Part shown: positions 8,788 through 18,210 of the stretch, piece by piece | Layout of the letters: every line of letters begins with the position of its first letter | How positions within the stretch are numbered: the stretch's first letter is position 1 | Assembly: GCF_004343035.1 (NCBI RefSeq) | Contig: NZ_SMCQ01000010.1 | Span: 25,180-89,179 of the forward strand | DNA length: 64,000 bases | Direction: 5' to 3' | Source of the DNA: Longibaculum muris | GTDB taxonomy: Bacteria > Bacillota_I > Bacilli_A > Erysipelotrichales > Coprobacillaceae | Notes under the pieces: generated by a model | The model's input: only the letters and a program-made list of their open reading frames with translations | What the model was told of the DNA's origin: nothing | The model's database searches: none | Position numbers and translations under genes: made by a program

Positions 8788-9873
8788 ATGGAACAAAAAG
8801 ATTATGCTCTTTCATGTATGAAAGAATGGCTTTCACATGAAAATGAATTAGGGAAAGAACCTTATCAAATAGAAATGGCTGGAGAATTTGATTTACATGA
8901 TTTACATTATTATATCTTTAAATTTAAAAAATCAATGCTTTCCCCTTGGCAAGTTGGTGTCTGTGGAGGATATCAGGGAGATGAGCTAGGACATTGTGGA
9001 CATATTTTTAGTCAGTATGAAAAATATGATGAAAAAACTGCTCAACAAAAATGTATTGATATGGTAGAAATGATTCGAGAATATTGGATGAATGAAGCTA
9101 AAAAACAAGAAAAACCAGAACCTCGAACAACTTATGTACATTTTGTATTATTAGAAAATGATCAAATTGATTTTCAAAAGATTTTTGAATATTTAAAAAA
9201 TCATTGGCAAATTGAGATTAAAGACATCAATGAAAATGAAGATGCCATATATGTTGGAAATGTGAAAGATTCAATGGTTTCTTTATCATTGATGAATGTA
9301 CCCGTACCAGAAGGAGAAGCAGAATACTATGCACAGGGATGTTATATGTGGGAAGATGCTGTGAATCATGTTAAAAAGCACCAAGCACATCTCATTGTTT
9401 CAACAATGGGAAAGAATTTAACAGATCGTGAAGCATTGCTTTTACAAAGTCAGCTGATTGATGCATGTTTGCAAGCACCTCAGGCAATCGCTGTTTATGG
9501 TGATGAAATGGTCTGGCCAAAACATATTTATACAGATATTATGAATGATTATTATCAAAATCAAATTTATCCAGTTGCAATTTGGGTGTATTTAGGATTT
9601 GTTACAAATAGTGATGGTCATCATATTTATACAATTGGATTAAAGAATTTTGGACATTATGAAATTGAAACATTACCATCATCATTACCACTTAGTCAAC
9701 TTCATGAATTTATGTTTAATGTTGTTTGTTATATTGTTGAACAAGGGGCAATCTTACATGATGGGGAAACAATTGGAATGAGTGAAACACAAAAGTGTCA
9801 AATTTCTTTAAGTCAAGGGATGTTTTTAGATGAACAAACTTTAAAAATAGAAATTGTTGATGATTTGAACTAA
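8788..9873 (+). CDS. DUF4261 domain protein
   Basis: 361 residues, soluble. The N-terminal 110 residues contain WQVGVCGGYQGDELGHCGH, a segment seen in related clostridial proteins; the rest resembles DUF4261, including QAHLIVSTMGKNLTDREA near residue 205, YPVAIWVYLGF near 265 and a C-terminal region rich in acidic residues. Function is unknown. CAAAGGAG precedes the ATG. It lies between the manA terminator and a separate promoter at 9879, so it may be expressed alone. Confidence 0.65.
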   Translation: MEQKDYALSCMKEWLSHENELGKEPYQIEMAGEFDLHDLHYYIFKFKKSMLSPWQVGVCGGYQGDELGHCGHIFSQYEKYDEKTAQQKCIDMVEMIREYWMNEAKKQEKPEPRTTYVHFVLLENDQIDFQKIFEYLKNHWQIEIKDINENEDAIYVGNVKDSMVSLSLMNVPVPEGEAEYYAQGCYMWEDAVNHVKKHQAHLIVSTMGKNLTDREALLLQSQLIDACLQAPQAIAVYGDEMVWPKHIYTDIMNDYYQNQIYPVAIWVYLGFVTNSDGHHIYTIGLKNFGHYEIETLPSSLPLSQLHEFMFNVVCYIVEQGAILHDGETIGMSETQKCQISLSQGMFLDEQTLKIEIVDDLN

Positions 9874-9878
9874 ATTAT

Positions 9879-9907
9879 TTGAATTATTTATATTATTAAT
9901 CTATAAT
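9879..9907 (+). promoter_or_regulatory. SigA-type promoter before the 142-residue gene
   Basis: TTGAAT at 9879-9884 and TATAAT at 9902-9907 are separated by 17 bases, 21 bases upstream of the next start codon. Confidence 0.7.
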
Positions 9908-9927
9908 TGAATTAGAGGAGGGATAGT

Positions 9928-10356
9928 ATGAATAGAAAAATGATTGGATCTCATAAACATGGATGGCTTGTTGATAATGAAAAAAGGGAATTTGTTTATT
10001 TTGATTTGTTGAGTTTATTTGAAAAAATGCAAGGGAAACCATCAAAGCATGTCATTTCTTATGCGGATATAGATTATATTCGTATTGATTATAGCTTGGT
10101 TGATCCAGTTAAGGGGATGGGTTCTACAACGCTTATTTTAGAAGTTCATAAAAATAATGGCGAGATTGAATCAGTTCCTATTTTTACTTTTGCGGTTGAA
10201 AGAAAGGATTATAATGAGTTTATCCAAGTCTTAAAGGATTCACAATTAAGAATCGTTGATCCTCAAAAATGTCTTGATCTCATTTTAGAAAGTCAAGAAC
10301 TGATTGGAACAATTATTAGTCAATTGATAAAAAAGGCTAGGGAAGTCACTCCTTAG
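9928..10356 (+). CDS. Hypothetical cytoplasmic protein
   Basis: 142 residues, no signal peptide and no membrane helix. It begins MNRKMIGSHKHGWLVDNEKREF; the alternation of short hydrophobic strands (HVISYADIDYIRIDY, TTLILEVHK, VPIFTFAVE) followed by two helices suggests a PH-like or similar small beta fold, but this is a guess. I recognise no family. GAGGAGGG lies upstream of the ATG, a clear promoter precedes it, and its stop lies inside a terminator hairpin, so it is a monocistronic gene. Confidence 0.6.
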   Translation: MNRKMIGSHKHGWLVDNEKREFVYFDLLSLFEKMQGKPSKHVISYADIDYIRIDYSLVDPVKGMGSTTLILEVHKNNGEIESVPIFTFAVERKDYNEFIQVLKDSQLRIVDPQKCLDLILESQELIGTIISQLIKKAREVTP

Positions 10357-10363
10357 CCCTTTT
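10332..10363 (+). terminator. Terminator overlapping the end of the 142-residue gene
   Basis: GGCTAGGGA pairs imperfectly with TCCTTAGCC (10335-10358), followed by CTTTTC. Confidence 0.7.
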
Positions 10364-10414
10364 CAATATAAGAAATTTATGGCATAATAGAAACGATGAA
10401 AAGAGGGAAAAAAT

Positions 10415-11593
10415 ATGTCAGATATATATCAAGATGCTTTAAAACTACATGCAGAAGCTAAAGGAAAATTAGAAGTTCAATTAAAAGTACCACTTAATGA
10501 AAGTCATGATCTTTCATTAGCTTATACCCCTGGAGTTGCTCAACCATGTCGTGAAATTGCGCAAAATAAAGACAATGTTTATAAATATACATGGAAGCAA
10601 AACAGTGTAGCAGTTGTAAGTGATGGAACAGCTGTTTTAGGATTAGGTGATATTGGACCAGAGGCTGCTATGCCTGTAATGGAAGGAAAAGCTATTCTAT
10701 TTAAGAAATTTGGAAACATTGATGCGGTACCTATTTGCTTAGATACCAAAGATCCAAAAGAAATTATTCAAATTGTTAAAGCAATGGCTCCAACATTTGG
10801 CGGAATTAATTTAGAAGATATTAGTGCACCACGTTGTGTTGAAATTGAAAGAACTTTAATTCAAGAATTAGATATTCCAGTTTTTCATGATGACCAACAT
10901 GGAACAGCTATAGTTGTTACAGCTGGACTTTTAAATGCCTTGAAAGTTGTTGGGAAAAAAGTTGAAGATATTACCGTTGTTGTAAGTGGAACTGGTGCAG
11001 CAGGAAGTTCAATTATTAAAATGATTCATACACTAGGTGTTAAAGAAATTTATGGTTTTAATATCAATGGAATTGTTACAAAAGAAGATTATGATCAATA
11101 TGATTTCTTAACTCAAGAATTAACACAAATTACAAATCGTCAAGGAAAACGTATGACAATGGCAGAAGCAATGTGTGAAGCTGATGTCTTTATTGGGGTT
11201 TCTGCTCCAGGATTATTAACTCAAGATATGGTTAAAAGCATGAAAGCAAAACCAATTGTTTTTGCAATGGCAAATCCTGAACCAGAAATTAAATATGATG
11301 ATGCAATTGCTGCCGGGGTAACAGTTATGGGAACAGGACGTTCAGATTTTCCTAATCAAATTAATAATGTCTTAGCTTTCCCAGGATTGTTTAGAGGTGC
11401 GTTAGATGTTCGTGCAAAAAAGATTAGTGAAGGAATGAAATTAGCAGCAGCAAAAGGGTTGGCATCACTCGTTAGTGATGAAGAATTATCACCTACATAT
11501 GTGATTCCTAATGCTTTAGATCCTCGAGTTGCAAAAGTTGTAGCAGCTGCAGTTGCAAAAGAAGCTAGGGATGAAGGATTAGCAAGAATTTAA
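10415..11593 (+). CDS. NAD(P)-dependent malic enzyme
   Basis: 392 residues, the short bacterial malic-enzyme form without a phosphotransacetylase tail. It decarboxylates malate to pyruvate with reduction of NAD(P). Evidence: [11 protein letters not shown] near residue 35, [14 protein letters not shown] near 70, the [13 protein letters not shown] metal-site region near 130, DDQHGTAI near 160, and the dinucleotide-binding loop [10 protein letters not shown] near 190. Cofactor preference is not decided. AGAGGG precedes the ATG, and a terminator follows directly. Confidence 0.93.
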   Translation: MSDIYQDALKLHAEAKGKLEVQLKVPLNESHDLSLAYTPGVAQPCREIAQNKDNVYKYTWKQNSVAVVSDGTAVLGLGDIGPEAAMPVMEGKAILFKKFGNIDAVPICLDTKDPKEIIQIVKAMAPTFGGINLEDISAPRCVEIERTLIQELDIPVFHDDQHGTAIVVTAGLLNALKVVGKKVEDITVVVSGTGAAGSSIIKMIHTLGVKEIYGFNINGIVTKEDYDQYDFLTQELTQITNRQGKRMTMAEAMCEADVFIGVSAPGLLTQDMVKSMKAKPIVFAMANPEPEIKYDDAIAAGVTVMGTGRSDFPNQINNVLAFPGLFRGALDVRAKKISEGMKLAAAKGLASLVSDEELSPTYVIPNALDPRVAKVVAAAVAKEARDEGLARI

Positions 11594-11615
11594 GACACGA
11601 TTGTGTCTTTTTTTC
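11592..11615 (+). terminator. Terminator after malic enzyme
   Basis: AAGACAC and GTGTCTT flank a four-base loop and are followed by seven T. Confidence 0.85.
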
Positions 11616-11629
11616 TTTAATGTTATAAT
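11601..11629 (+). promoter_or_regulatory. Putative promoter of yjdF
   Basis: TTGTGT (11601-11606), 17 bases, TATAAT (11624-11629). The -35 lies inside the preceding terminator. Transcription would begin just before the riboswitch. Confidence 0.6.
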
Positions 11630-11635
11630 AGTGGG

Positions 11636-11760
11636 GCAAAGATAAAAACACAATGTATAATTTTATACAGATACGGTTGGTAGTCCGTACGTGAGTCTGA
11701 CTCATAAGTAACCTTCCTCCTTAGGTCGTCCATTCTTTGTTTATACTTTTTTAAGGAGGA
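11636..11760 (+). promoter_or_regulatory. yjdF-type riboswitch
   Basis: A structured 5' leader directly before a yjdF gene. CAAAGA (11636-11641) can pair with TCTTTG (11734-11739) as a closing stem. The core contains GGTTGGTAGTCCGTACGTGA. TCCTCCTTA at 11715-11723 is the exact 9-base complement of TAAGGAGGA at 11752-11760, the ribosome site of yjdF, so ligand-controlled masking of translation initiation is a natural model. yjdF RNAs are known to bind azaaromatic compounds. The class call rests on gene context and my recollection of the motif. Confidence 0.8.
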
Positions 11761-11766
11761 CATATG

Positions 11767-12183
11767 ATGGACAAAGTATCAATGACATTGACAATTTATT
11801 TTGAAAATCCTTTCTGGGTTGGAATTTTTGAAAGGGTAGTAGATGCAAATTTAATGGTGGCTAGAATTGTTTTTGGTAGTGAACCTAAAGATTATGAAAT
11901 CTATAACTATATTTTAAAATATGATTGTCAATTACAATGGAGTCCGAGTGTTTCATTGGATGACAAAACAAAACATGTAAATCCCAAAAGATTACAACGT
12001 CTTGTGAAACAACAAACTCAAAATGTTGGCATTTCTACAAAATCTCAATTGGCTTTACAAAAACAACAAGAGTTAAAAAAGCAAATACATCAACAACTCA
12101 AACATCAAAACAAAGAGATGAATGCTAAAAAACGTTTTGAAATGAAACAACAAAAGAAAAAAATGAAACATAGAGGAAAATAA
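11767..12183 (+). CDS. yjdF: YjdF family protein (DUF2992)
   Basis: 138 residues. The N-terminal half has the DUF2992 signature: LTIYFENPFWVGIFE, ARIVFGSEPKDYEIY and a beta-strand core. The C-terminal half (about 85-138) is an extremely lysine/glutamine-rich helical tail ending KKKMKHRGK, which suggests nucleic-acid or other polyanion contact. The biochemical role of YjdF is unknown; known yjdF riboswitches suggest a response to planar azaaromatic toxins. The ATG at 11767 is 7 bases after GGAGG; the ATG at 11764 is possible. The riboswitch and its SD mask lie directly upstream. Confidence 0.88.
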   Translation: MDKVSMTLTIYFENPFWVGIFERVVDANLMVARIVFGSEPKDYEIYNYILKYDCQLQWSPSVSLDDKTKHVNPKRLQRLVKQQTQNVGISTKSQLALQKQQELKKQIHQQLKHQNKEMNAKKRFEMKQQKKKMKHRGK

Positions 12184-12205
12184 TTTTCTCTATGTTTTAT
12201 TTTAT
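12166..12205 (+). terminator. Terminator after yjdF
   Basis: AAACATAGAG pairs with CTCTATGTTT across an AT-rich extension that also pairs; a T-rich tail follows and runs into the -35 of the next promoter. Confidence 0.75.
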
Positions 12206-12256
12206 TGACAAATATATACTACAGATGTAGTATGATAATAGAGACTACAGTTGTAG
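12205..12256 (+). promoter_or_regulatory. BlaI-type promoter with two operators
   Basis: TTGACA (12205-12210) and TAGTAT (12228-12233) have 17-base spacing. ATACTACA-GA-TGTAGTAT at 12216-12233 is a perfect palindrome of the BlaI/MecI TACA...TGTA operator type, covering the spacer and -10. A shorter copy, CTACA-GT-TGTAG, lies at 12245-12256, overlapping the ribosome site. Autorepression by the downstream repressor is expected. Confidence 0.85.
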
Positions 12257-12267
12257 GAGGTGGAAGA

Positions 12268-12633
12268 ATGCAAAAATTATCAGATGCAGAATTAGCAGTT
12301 ATGGAAGTTTTGTGGAGTGGTCATGAGTTTGTGTTAGGAGAACTTGTTGAGGCTTTAAAACATAAGAAAAAATGGAGTCGTAATACGGTTCATACTTATT
12401 TGACAAGAATGGAAAAGAAAGCGTTAGTTAAAATTAATCGTAGTCAGGAGCCACATTTATATTCTTATGTTTTAACAAAGGATGAATATCTTAAGGAGGA
12501 ACGTAATCATTTGTTAAATCGAGCATATCAAGGCTCTGTAAGTGATTTGATTAGTGCATTTTTAAAAGATTCAAAAATAACACCTGAAGAAAAAGAAGAA
12601 TTAAATAAAATTCTTGATGAAATGGAGGTCTAA
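12268..12633 (+). CDS. BlaI/MecI-family transcriptional repressor
   Basis: 121 residues, the family norm. MQKLSDAELAVMEVLWS opens the winged-helix domain, and KKWSRNTVHTYLTRMEKKALV is the recognition-helix region; the C-terminus (SDLISAFLKDSKITPEEKEEL) is the dimerisation part. Family members bind TACA/TGTA palindromes, and two such operators lie just upstream. They are inactivated by the partner BlaR1 protease or a protease it triggers. The ATG at 12268 is chosen for the adjacent GTAGGAGGTGG; the longer frame from 12205 would run through the promoter. It is coupled to the blaR1-like gene. Confidence 0.9.
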   Translation: MQKLSDAELAVMEVLWSGHEFVLGELVEALKHKKKWSRNTVHTYLTRMEKKALVKINRSQEPHLYSYVLTKDEYLKEERNHLLNRAYQGSVSDLISAFLKDSKITPEEKEELNKILDEMEV

Positions 12634-14618
12634 TGATGACAAGTATATGGGGATGGCTGATTCAAACGATAGAAGTATCAGTTGTTGCAGTTATGATCTT
12701 ATTTTTAAAAAAATTGTTTCAAGATAAACTTCCTCCAAAATGGCAATATGGAATCTGGATTATTTTATTATTGAGTCTTTTATTACCTGCAGGGATGTTT
12801 GGCACATCGATTGTACCAACTTGTCGAACTTATATCGAAGCGATTAAAACAATCGTAGAAACATCCCTTCAATCAGCTTATGTTGATGTCTATTTGCCAA
12901 TTAAGAATAGTTTTTTCTTTCTATTCATTATAGCTTTGCCTAAAAGCCTTACTGATTATCTTTTTATTGTTTATATAAGTGGTGGTTTATTTTATCTAGG
13001 AAGATATTGTTATCAATATTATCGTTTACGTACTTTATTGACATATGGACAAAAACCTCAGCCAGAAATTATCAGCCAACTCAATAGAATTTGTGAAACA
13101 TATCATTTTCATCCATGTCAAGTCATTGTTATGCCAGAAATTCCATCAGCATTCGTTTGTGGAATTATGAAACCAATATTGGTTTTACCAACTCAAGAAT
13201 TAATTGATGATAAGATAATTCTTCATGAAATGTTTCATTTAAAGTACAAAGATTCCCTTCAATGTGTGATTTGGTCATGTTTAAAATGTATTCACTGGTG
13301 TAATCCTTTTTTACATTATGTTTTTCATTATATCAGCAATGATATGGAAGCTTTATGTGATCAAAGAGTTTTAGAGGTATTAGAAGGAGAACAAAGACGT
13401 GATTATGGGAGAATCTTGCTTTCGATGACAAATCATCAATATCCTCATGCTTTTGCAACAACATCGCTATCAAATGGTACTAAGAATATAAAAAAACGAA
13501 TTGAGGCAATCGCAAGATTTAAAAAATATCCACAAGGAATGTCAATTGTTTCTGTCTGTATTTATTTTTTACTTATTCCTGTTGTTATGGGAAGTGTGAG
13601 TTCTTATACATTACTTCACCATTCATTTTTACCTCATTCTTTTGCTTATCAGCTATCTATGGCATCAGCTCGTCTAAGTCAATGTGAAAGTGTAGAAGGG
13701 GCAATTGATACTTATGCAAAAGGATTACTCACATATAATGAGCAATACTTATTATCCGTTTTACCAAGGCGTTATTATTCATCATATCAGCAAGCTATGA
13801 AACAATTACCAACAAATATAACATCAACAGGAGTACCTTACTTATATGAAGTGAATTGTCTAAAAAAGATCAATGAAAATGAATATCATGCCTATCTATG
13901 TTTTAACAATTGTGAATTTCAAGAAGATCAACCAGCAAAATCTCATTATATGGTGATGCCTATTCAAGTGATTAAAGAAAATGGTTGGAAAGTTAAACAA
14001 ACAAAAAAGATTTATGAAGAAGATGTTGAGTGTATAGATAATCTTATGGGAAGTGAGGTTTTTCAAACATCACTCTATAAAAAAATAATAAAGAAGTGCA
14101 AGAGCGGTCAATTAGAATTGACTATTAGAAATGCTAATAGCATCATAGATTCGCAAAATCAGACGAATTCTTTCTTAATGAATACACCATCTCATTCATT
14201 GAATTATCAACCACGAGCCCATTTTAATGCTGCTTATCAAAGTGTTGAAATTGATTATATCAATACACAACCAAAAGCTATACAAGATAAAATCAAAAAT
14301 ATATATATTGAAATTAAAAATCTTGATAATATTAATGATGAAGTTGAATTTGAAAAACATGACAATCCTAATCAATATGGTTCAAGTGGTGGAGCATCAG
14401 ATACCGATGCTCATCATTTACAACATTTAGATAGTGATTGGAATCATTTAATCCATTTGACTCATTGTACATTTTACTATGAACATGGAGGTTTTCCAAT
14501 TCCTCAAGCTTATGCTTTACAGATTGTAATCAATGGAGAAGATGAAGAAATCTTGAAAATAGATGTGAAAGATGGTGAATGGCATGTCCCAGAAGAATTA
14601 TATCAGGGCGATTTATAA
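12633..14618 (+). CDS. BlaR1-like M56 metallopeptidase sensor
   Basis: 661 residues. The N-terminal region has about four membrane helices with an M56 peptidase in between: zinc motif HEMFH at residues 198-202 (His198, Glu199, His202). A further helix lies near 305-330, followed by a roughly 330-residue C-terminal part, probably extracytoplasmic. Classical BlaR1 carries a penicillin-binding domain with STxK and KTG motifs there; I see no convincing equivalent, so the signal is probably not a covalently bound beta-lactam. The gene overlaps the repressor stop by one base (ATG at 12633 or 12636) and runs into the next gene. Confidence 0.82.
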   Translation: MMTSIWGWLIQTIEVSVVAVMILFLKKLFQDKLPPKWQYGIWIILLLSLLLPAGMFGTSIVPTCRTYIEAIKTIVETSLQSAYVDVYLPIKNSFFFLFIIALPKSLTDYLFIVYISGGLFYLGRYCYQYYRLRTLLTYGQKPQPEIISQLNRICETYHFHPCQVIVMPEIPSAFVCGIMKPILVLPTQELIDDKIILHEMFHLKYKDSLQCVIWSCLKCIHWCNPFLHYVFHYISNDMEALCDQRVLEVLEGEQRRDYGRILLSMTNHQYPHAFATTSLSNGTKNIKKRIEAIARFKKYPQGMSIVSVCIYFLLIPVVMGSVSSYTLLHHSFLPHSFAYQLSMASARLSQCESVEGAIDTYAKGLLTYNEQYLLSVLPRRYYSSYQQAMKQLPTNITSTGVPYLYEVNCLKKINENEYHAYLCFNNCEFQEDQPAKSHYMVMPIQVIKENGWKVKQTKKIYEEDVECIDNLMGSEVFQTSLYKKIIKKCKSGQLELTIRNANSIIDSQNQTNSFLMNTPSHSLNYQPRAHFNAAYQSVEIDYINTQPKAIQDKIKNIYIEIKNLDNINDEVEFEKHDNPNQYGSSGGASDTDAHHLQHLDSDWNHLIHLTHCTFYYEHGGFPIPQAYALQIVINGEDEEILKIDVKDGEWHVPEELYQGDL

Positions 14619-15132
14619 AATAGCTATTGCTAATGTTCTTATAATTTTTAACTTAAATATAGGGACAGTCAATCTTATACCAAATTGGTTGGGCTATCTC
14701 TTGTTTTATGATGCTGTTCATGTCATTGTTCAATATGAAGAAAGTACTCAACTTTTAAAACCTTTTGTGAAAATATTAGGAATCTATGAATTGATTGCTT
14801 GGGTCTTGGCATGCTTGGCAATTTCTACTGATTCTTATTCAATCATATATATTTTGATGCATATTATCGAAGTCTATTTCTATTTTCAATTATTAACGAA
14901 TATTTCTCATATTGCCTTTATGCATCATTATGATCAACTTGCTAATCAGCTTAAAACATTAAGAACGCTTAAATTAATATCAATTACTTTATTTGCTTTA
15001 TCATGGAATGAATATTTTAAAATTGGAATAAATATATTAAACATTATATTAATGCTTTGGGTTTGTGTTGTTTTGTTTCAATATGCTTATCTTGAAAAAA
15101 GCGAAGATCAAAAAAAAGAACTGGCAGATTAA
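14584..15132 (+). CDS. Hypothetical multi-pass membrane protein, third gene of the BlaI/BlaR1 operon
   Basis: About 182 residues with five likely membrane helices (near 10-28, 30-50, 65-85, 90-110 and 145-170); no enzymatic motif and no family that I recognise. Its start lies inside the blaR1-like gene in another frame (ATG at 14572 or 14584, overlap of 35-47 bases), so translation is probably coupled. The ribosome site is weak. With no beta-lactamase next to the regulator pair, this protein is the only other obvious product of the operon. A terminator follows. Confidence 0.6.
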   Translation: MSQKNYIRAIYKIAIANVLIIFNLNIGTVNLIPNWLGYLLFYDAVHVIVQYEESTQLLKPFVKILGIYELIAWVLACLAISTDSYSIIYILMHIIEVYFYFQLLTNISHIAFMHHYDQLANQLKTLRTLKLISITLFALSWNEYFKIGINILNIILMLWVCVVLFQYAYLEKSEDQKKELAD

Positions 15133-15146
15133 TGCCAGTTTTCTTC

Positions 15147-15148
<2 letters not shown>
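15119..15148. terminator. Bidirectional terminator between the BlaR1 operon and groEL
   Basis: AACTGGCA (15119-15126) pairs with TGCCAGTT (15133-15140). A T-rich tail follows on the plus strand, and an A-run before it gives a T-run on the minus strand. Confidence 0.75.
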
Positions 15149-16778
<1,630 letters not shown>

Positions 16779-17039
16779 CTATTCAATAATAGCCAAAATA
16801 TCTTCTTCTTTTAAAATCATATATTCAGTTTCATCTTCTTTAAATTTAGTTCCTGAATATTCCTTAAAAATAACATTCATTCCTTCTTTTAAATTTTCAT
16901 CACATTGAGCTCCTACTGCAACTACTGTTGCTTGATTGCTCGCTTGTTCTAATTGAGTCGTTAAAATAATTCCACTAGCAGTCTGACTTTCTGCTTTTTC
17001 TTTTTTTAAAATCACATAATCATGTAATGGTTTTAACAT
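16779..17039 (-). CDS. groES: Co-chaperonin GroES
   Basis: 86 residues, starting MLKPLHDYVILKK with AAAGGAGGA 7-8 bases upstream; a longer open frame from 17135 would read through a CIRCE operator and is rejected. The mobile-loop region AESQTASGIILT (about 14-25) and the C-terminal strand EYMILKEEDILAIIE are clear. It caps the GroEL ring. It is first in the groES-groEL operon. Confidence 0.97.
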   Translation of the reverse strand: MLKPLHDYVILKKEKAESQTASGIILTTQLEQASNQATVVAVGAQCDENLKEGMNVIFKEYSGTKFKEDETEYMILKEEDILAIIE

Positions 17040-17059
17040 TTTTGAATCCTCCTTTATAC

Positions 17060-17086
17060 TTAGCACTCGCAATCTTTGATTGCTAA
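17060..17086 (-). promoter_or_regulatory. CIRCE element 1 of groES-groEL (HrcA operator)
   Basis: TTAGCACTC, nine bases, GATTGCTAA: the inverted repeat bound by HrcA, with one mismatch in the right arm. It lies between the promoter and the groES ribosome site, in the leader. Confidence 0.93.
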
Positions 17087-17094
17087 CACTGTTA

Positions 17095-17100
17095 ATTATA
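17095..17100 (-). promoter_or_regulatory. Probable -10 box of the groES promoter
   Basis: Minus-strand TATAAT lies between the two CIRCE copies. TTCATA 19 bases upstream is a weak -35 candidate. Confidence 0.5.
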
Positions 17101-17128
17101 ATCTCATATGTGAACTGAATATGAACAT

Positions 17129-17155
17129 TTAGCACTTCGTAAAAGAAAGTGCTAA
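17129..17155 (-). promoter_or_regulatory. CIRCE element 2 of groES-groEL
   Basis: TTAGCACTT, nine bases, AAGTGCTAA, a perfect inverted repeat with the CIRCE 9-9-9 geometry, upstream of the -10 box. It also lies close to the start of the divergent MmcQ/YjbR gene. Confidence 0.9.
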
Positions 17156-17209
17156 ATAGCTTTATTTTGAATTGAAGATTTAGTATAATAAGAAAAAGTG
17201 GGTGATAAA

Positions 17210-17554
17210 ATGCAAAAAAGACAAGAAGTGATTGATTATTGTTTAAGATATAAAAATGTTTATGAAGATTATCCTTTTAGTGATCCTAATTGGACATGTA
17301 TGCGGCATTTAGAAAATAAGAGAGTCTTTGCCTGGATTTATGAAAGACAAGGACATATTTGGGTTAATGTGAAAGGAAGTAGGGGATGGCTAGATTTTTT
17401 TAGAGAAAAGTATGAATCAGTTGTTCCTGGTTATCATTTAAGTAAAGAACATTGGAATTCTATGATTTTAGATGGAACGATTGCTTTAGAAGATATTTAT
17501 GCAATGATTCAAGAAAGCTATGATTTAACCCTTCCTAAAAAATATCGTCAGTAA
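17210..17554 (+). CDS. MmcQ/YjbR family DNA-binding protein
   Basis: 114 residues. The sequence RQEVIDYCLRYKNVYEDYPFSD at the start, WVNVKGSRGWLDFFRE in the middle and YHLSKEHWNSMILDG near residue 90 fit the MmcQ/YjbR fold, a CyaY-like double-wing often annotated as DNA-binding; the physiological role is not known. The ATG at 17210 is preferred over the GTG at 17198, with GGGTGAT as a modest ribosome site. It diverges from groES across the CIRCE region, which may give it some heat-shock dependence. Confidence 0.8.
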   Translation: MQKRQEVIDYCLRYKNVYEDYPFSDPNWTCMRHLENKRVFAWIYERQGHIWVNVKGSRGWLDFFREKYESVVPGYHLSKEHWNSMILDGTIALEDIYAMIQESYDLTLPKKYRQ

Positions 17555-17583
17555 TTGTTTTATTCATCGATTATCGCTATAAT
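17555..17583 (+). promoter_or_regulatory. SigA-type promoter before the DUF6440 gene
   Basis: TTGTTT (17555-17560), 17 bases, TATAAT (17578-17583), directly after the preceding stop codon. Confidence 0.65.
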
Positions 17584-17604
17584 AGATGTGGGAGGAATCA
17601 ATCT

Positions 17605-17799
17605 ATGGCTAAAAAAGAAAATCGATTTGTAACGGTTTATGAACAGAAGTATTTTACTTCAGGTACAGAAATTCTTGTAGATAAAAAAACAGGAGTCAAT
17701 TATTTGTTTCATCAAAGTGGTAATGGTGGAGGATTAACGGTTTTAGTAGATCGTGAAGGTCATCCCATCGTTACAACTATTTATCCAGATGAAGAATAA
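17605..17799 (+). CDS. DUF6440 family small protein
   Basis: 64 residues. The pattern RFVTVYEQKYFTSGTEILVDKKTGVNYLF followed by a glycine-rich turn and GLTVLVDREGHPI matches small proteins grouped as DUF6440, widespread in Firmicutes and of unknown function. A strong GGGAGGA precedes the ATG, and a good promoter lies just upstream. It is 14 bases before the VOC-family gene, so the two are probably co-transcribed. Confidence 0.7.
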   Translation: MAKKENRFVTVYEQKYFTSGTEILVDKKTGVNYLFHQSGNGGGLTVLVDREGHPIVTTIYPDEE

Positions 17800-17813
17800 A
17801 GAAAGGAGATTTT

Positions 17814-18182
17814 ATGAAAGCTATTTTTAATCATTGTAATATTAATGTTACAGATTTGAAAAAGAGTATTGCTTTTTATAAAGAAGCATTAGGTTTAGAA
17901 GTTGTTAAAGAAAAGGAAGCCAGTGATGGAAGTTTTAAACTCGTTTATTTAAGTGATGGGGTTTCACCATTTTCTTTAGAATTAACTTGGTTAAAAGATC
18001 ATTCTCAAGCTTATGAATTAGGGGAAAATGAAAGTCATATTTGTTTGACTGTTGATGACTATAAAAAAGCTCATCAATTACATCAAGAAATGGGATGTAT
18101 TTGTTTTGAAAATGAAGCAATGGGCTTATATTTTATTCATGATCCCGATGATTATTGGTTTGAAATCATTCCTAGCAAGTAA
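17814..18182 (+). CDS. VOC-superfamily glyoxalase-like protein
   Basis: 122 residues forming one VOC double beta-alpha-beta unit: HCNINVTDLKKSIAFYKEALGLEVV at the N-terminus, LELTWLKD in the middle, HICLTVDDYKKAH and a C-terminal FIHDPDDYWFEIIPS. Candidate metal ligands are His6 (or His7), Glu near 58, His near 75 and Glu near 118, as in lactoylglutathione lyase GloA. GloA-like methylglyoxal detoxification is possible, but many VOC proteins act on other substrates. GAAAGGAG precedes the ATG. Confidence 0.8.
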   Translation: MKAIFNHCNINVTDLKKSIAFYKEALGLEVVKEKEASDGSFKLVYLSDGVSPFSLELTWLKDHSQAYELGENESHICLTVDDYKKAHQLHQEMGCICFENEAMGLYFIHDPDDYWFEIIPSK

Positions 18183-18209
18183 TACATTTATTGTATTACT
18201 TCTTTTTTT
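18177..18209 (+). terminator. Terminator after the VOC gene
   Basis: AAGTAATACA pairs with TGTATTACTT (18192-18201), followed by CTTTTTTT. Confidence 0.85.
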
Positions 18210-18210
18210 A

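Noticed and set aside
16779..17135. Longer groES with 32 additional N-terminal residues
   Set aside because: The extension would translate the promoter -10 and a CIRCE operator, while the ATG at 17039 has an ideal ribosome site and the family N-terminus.
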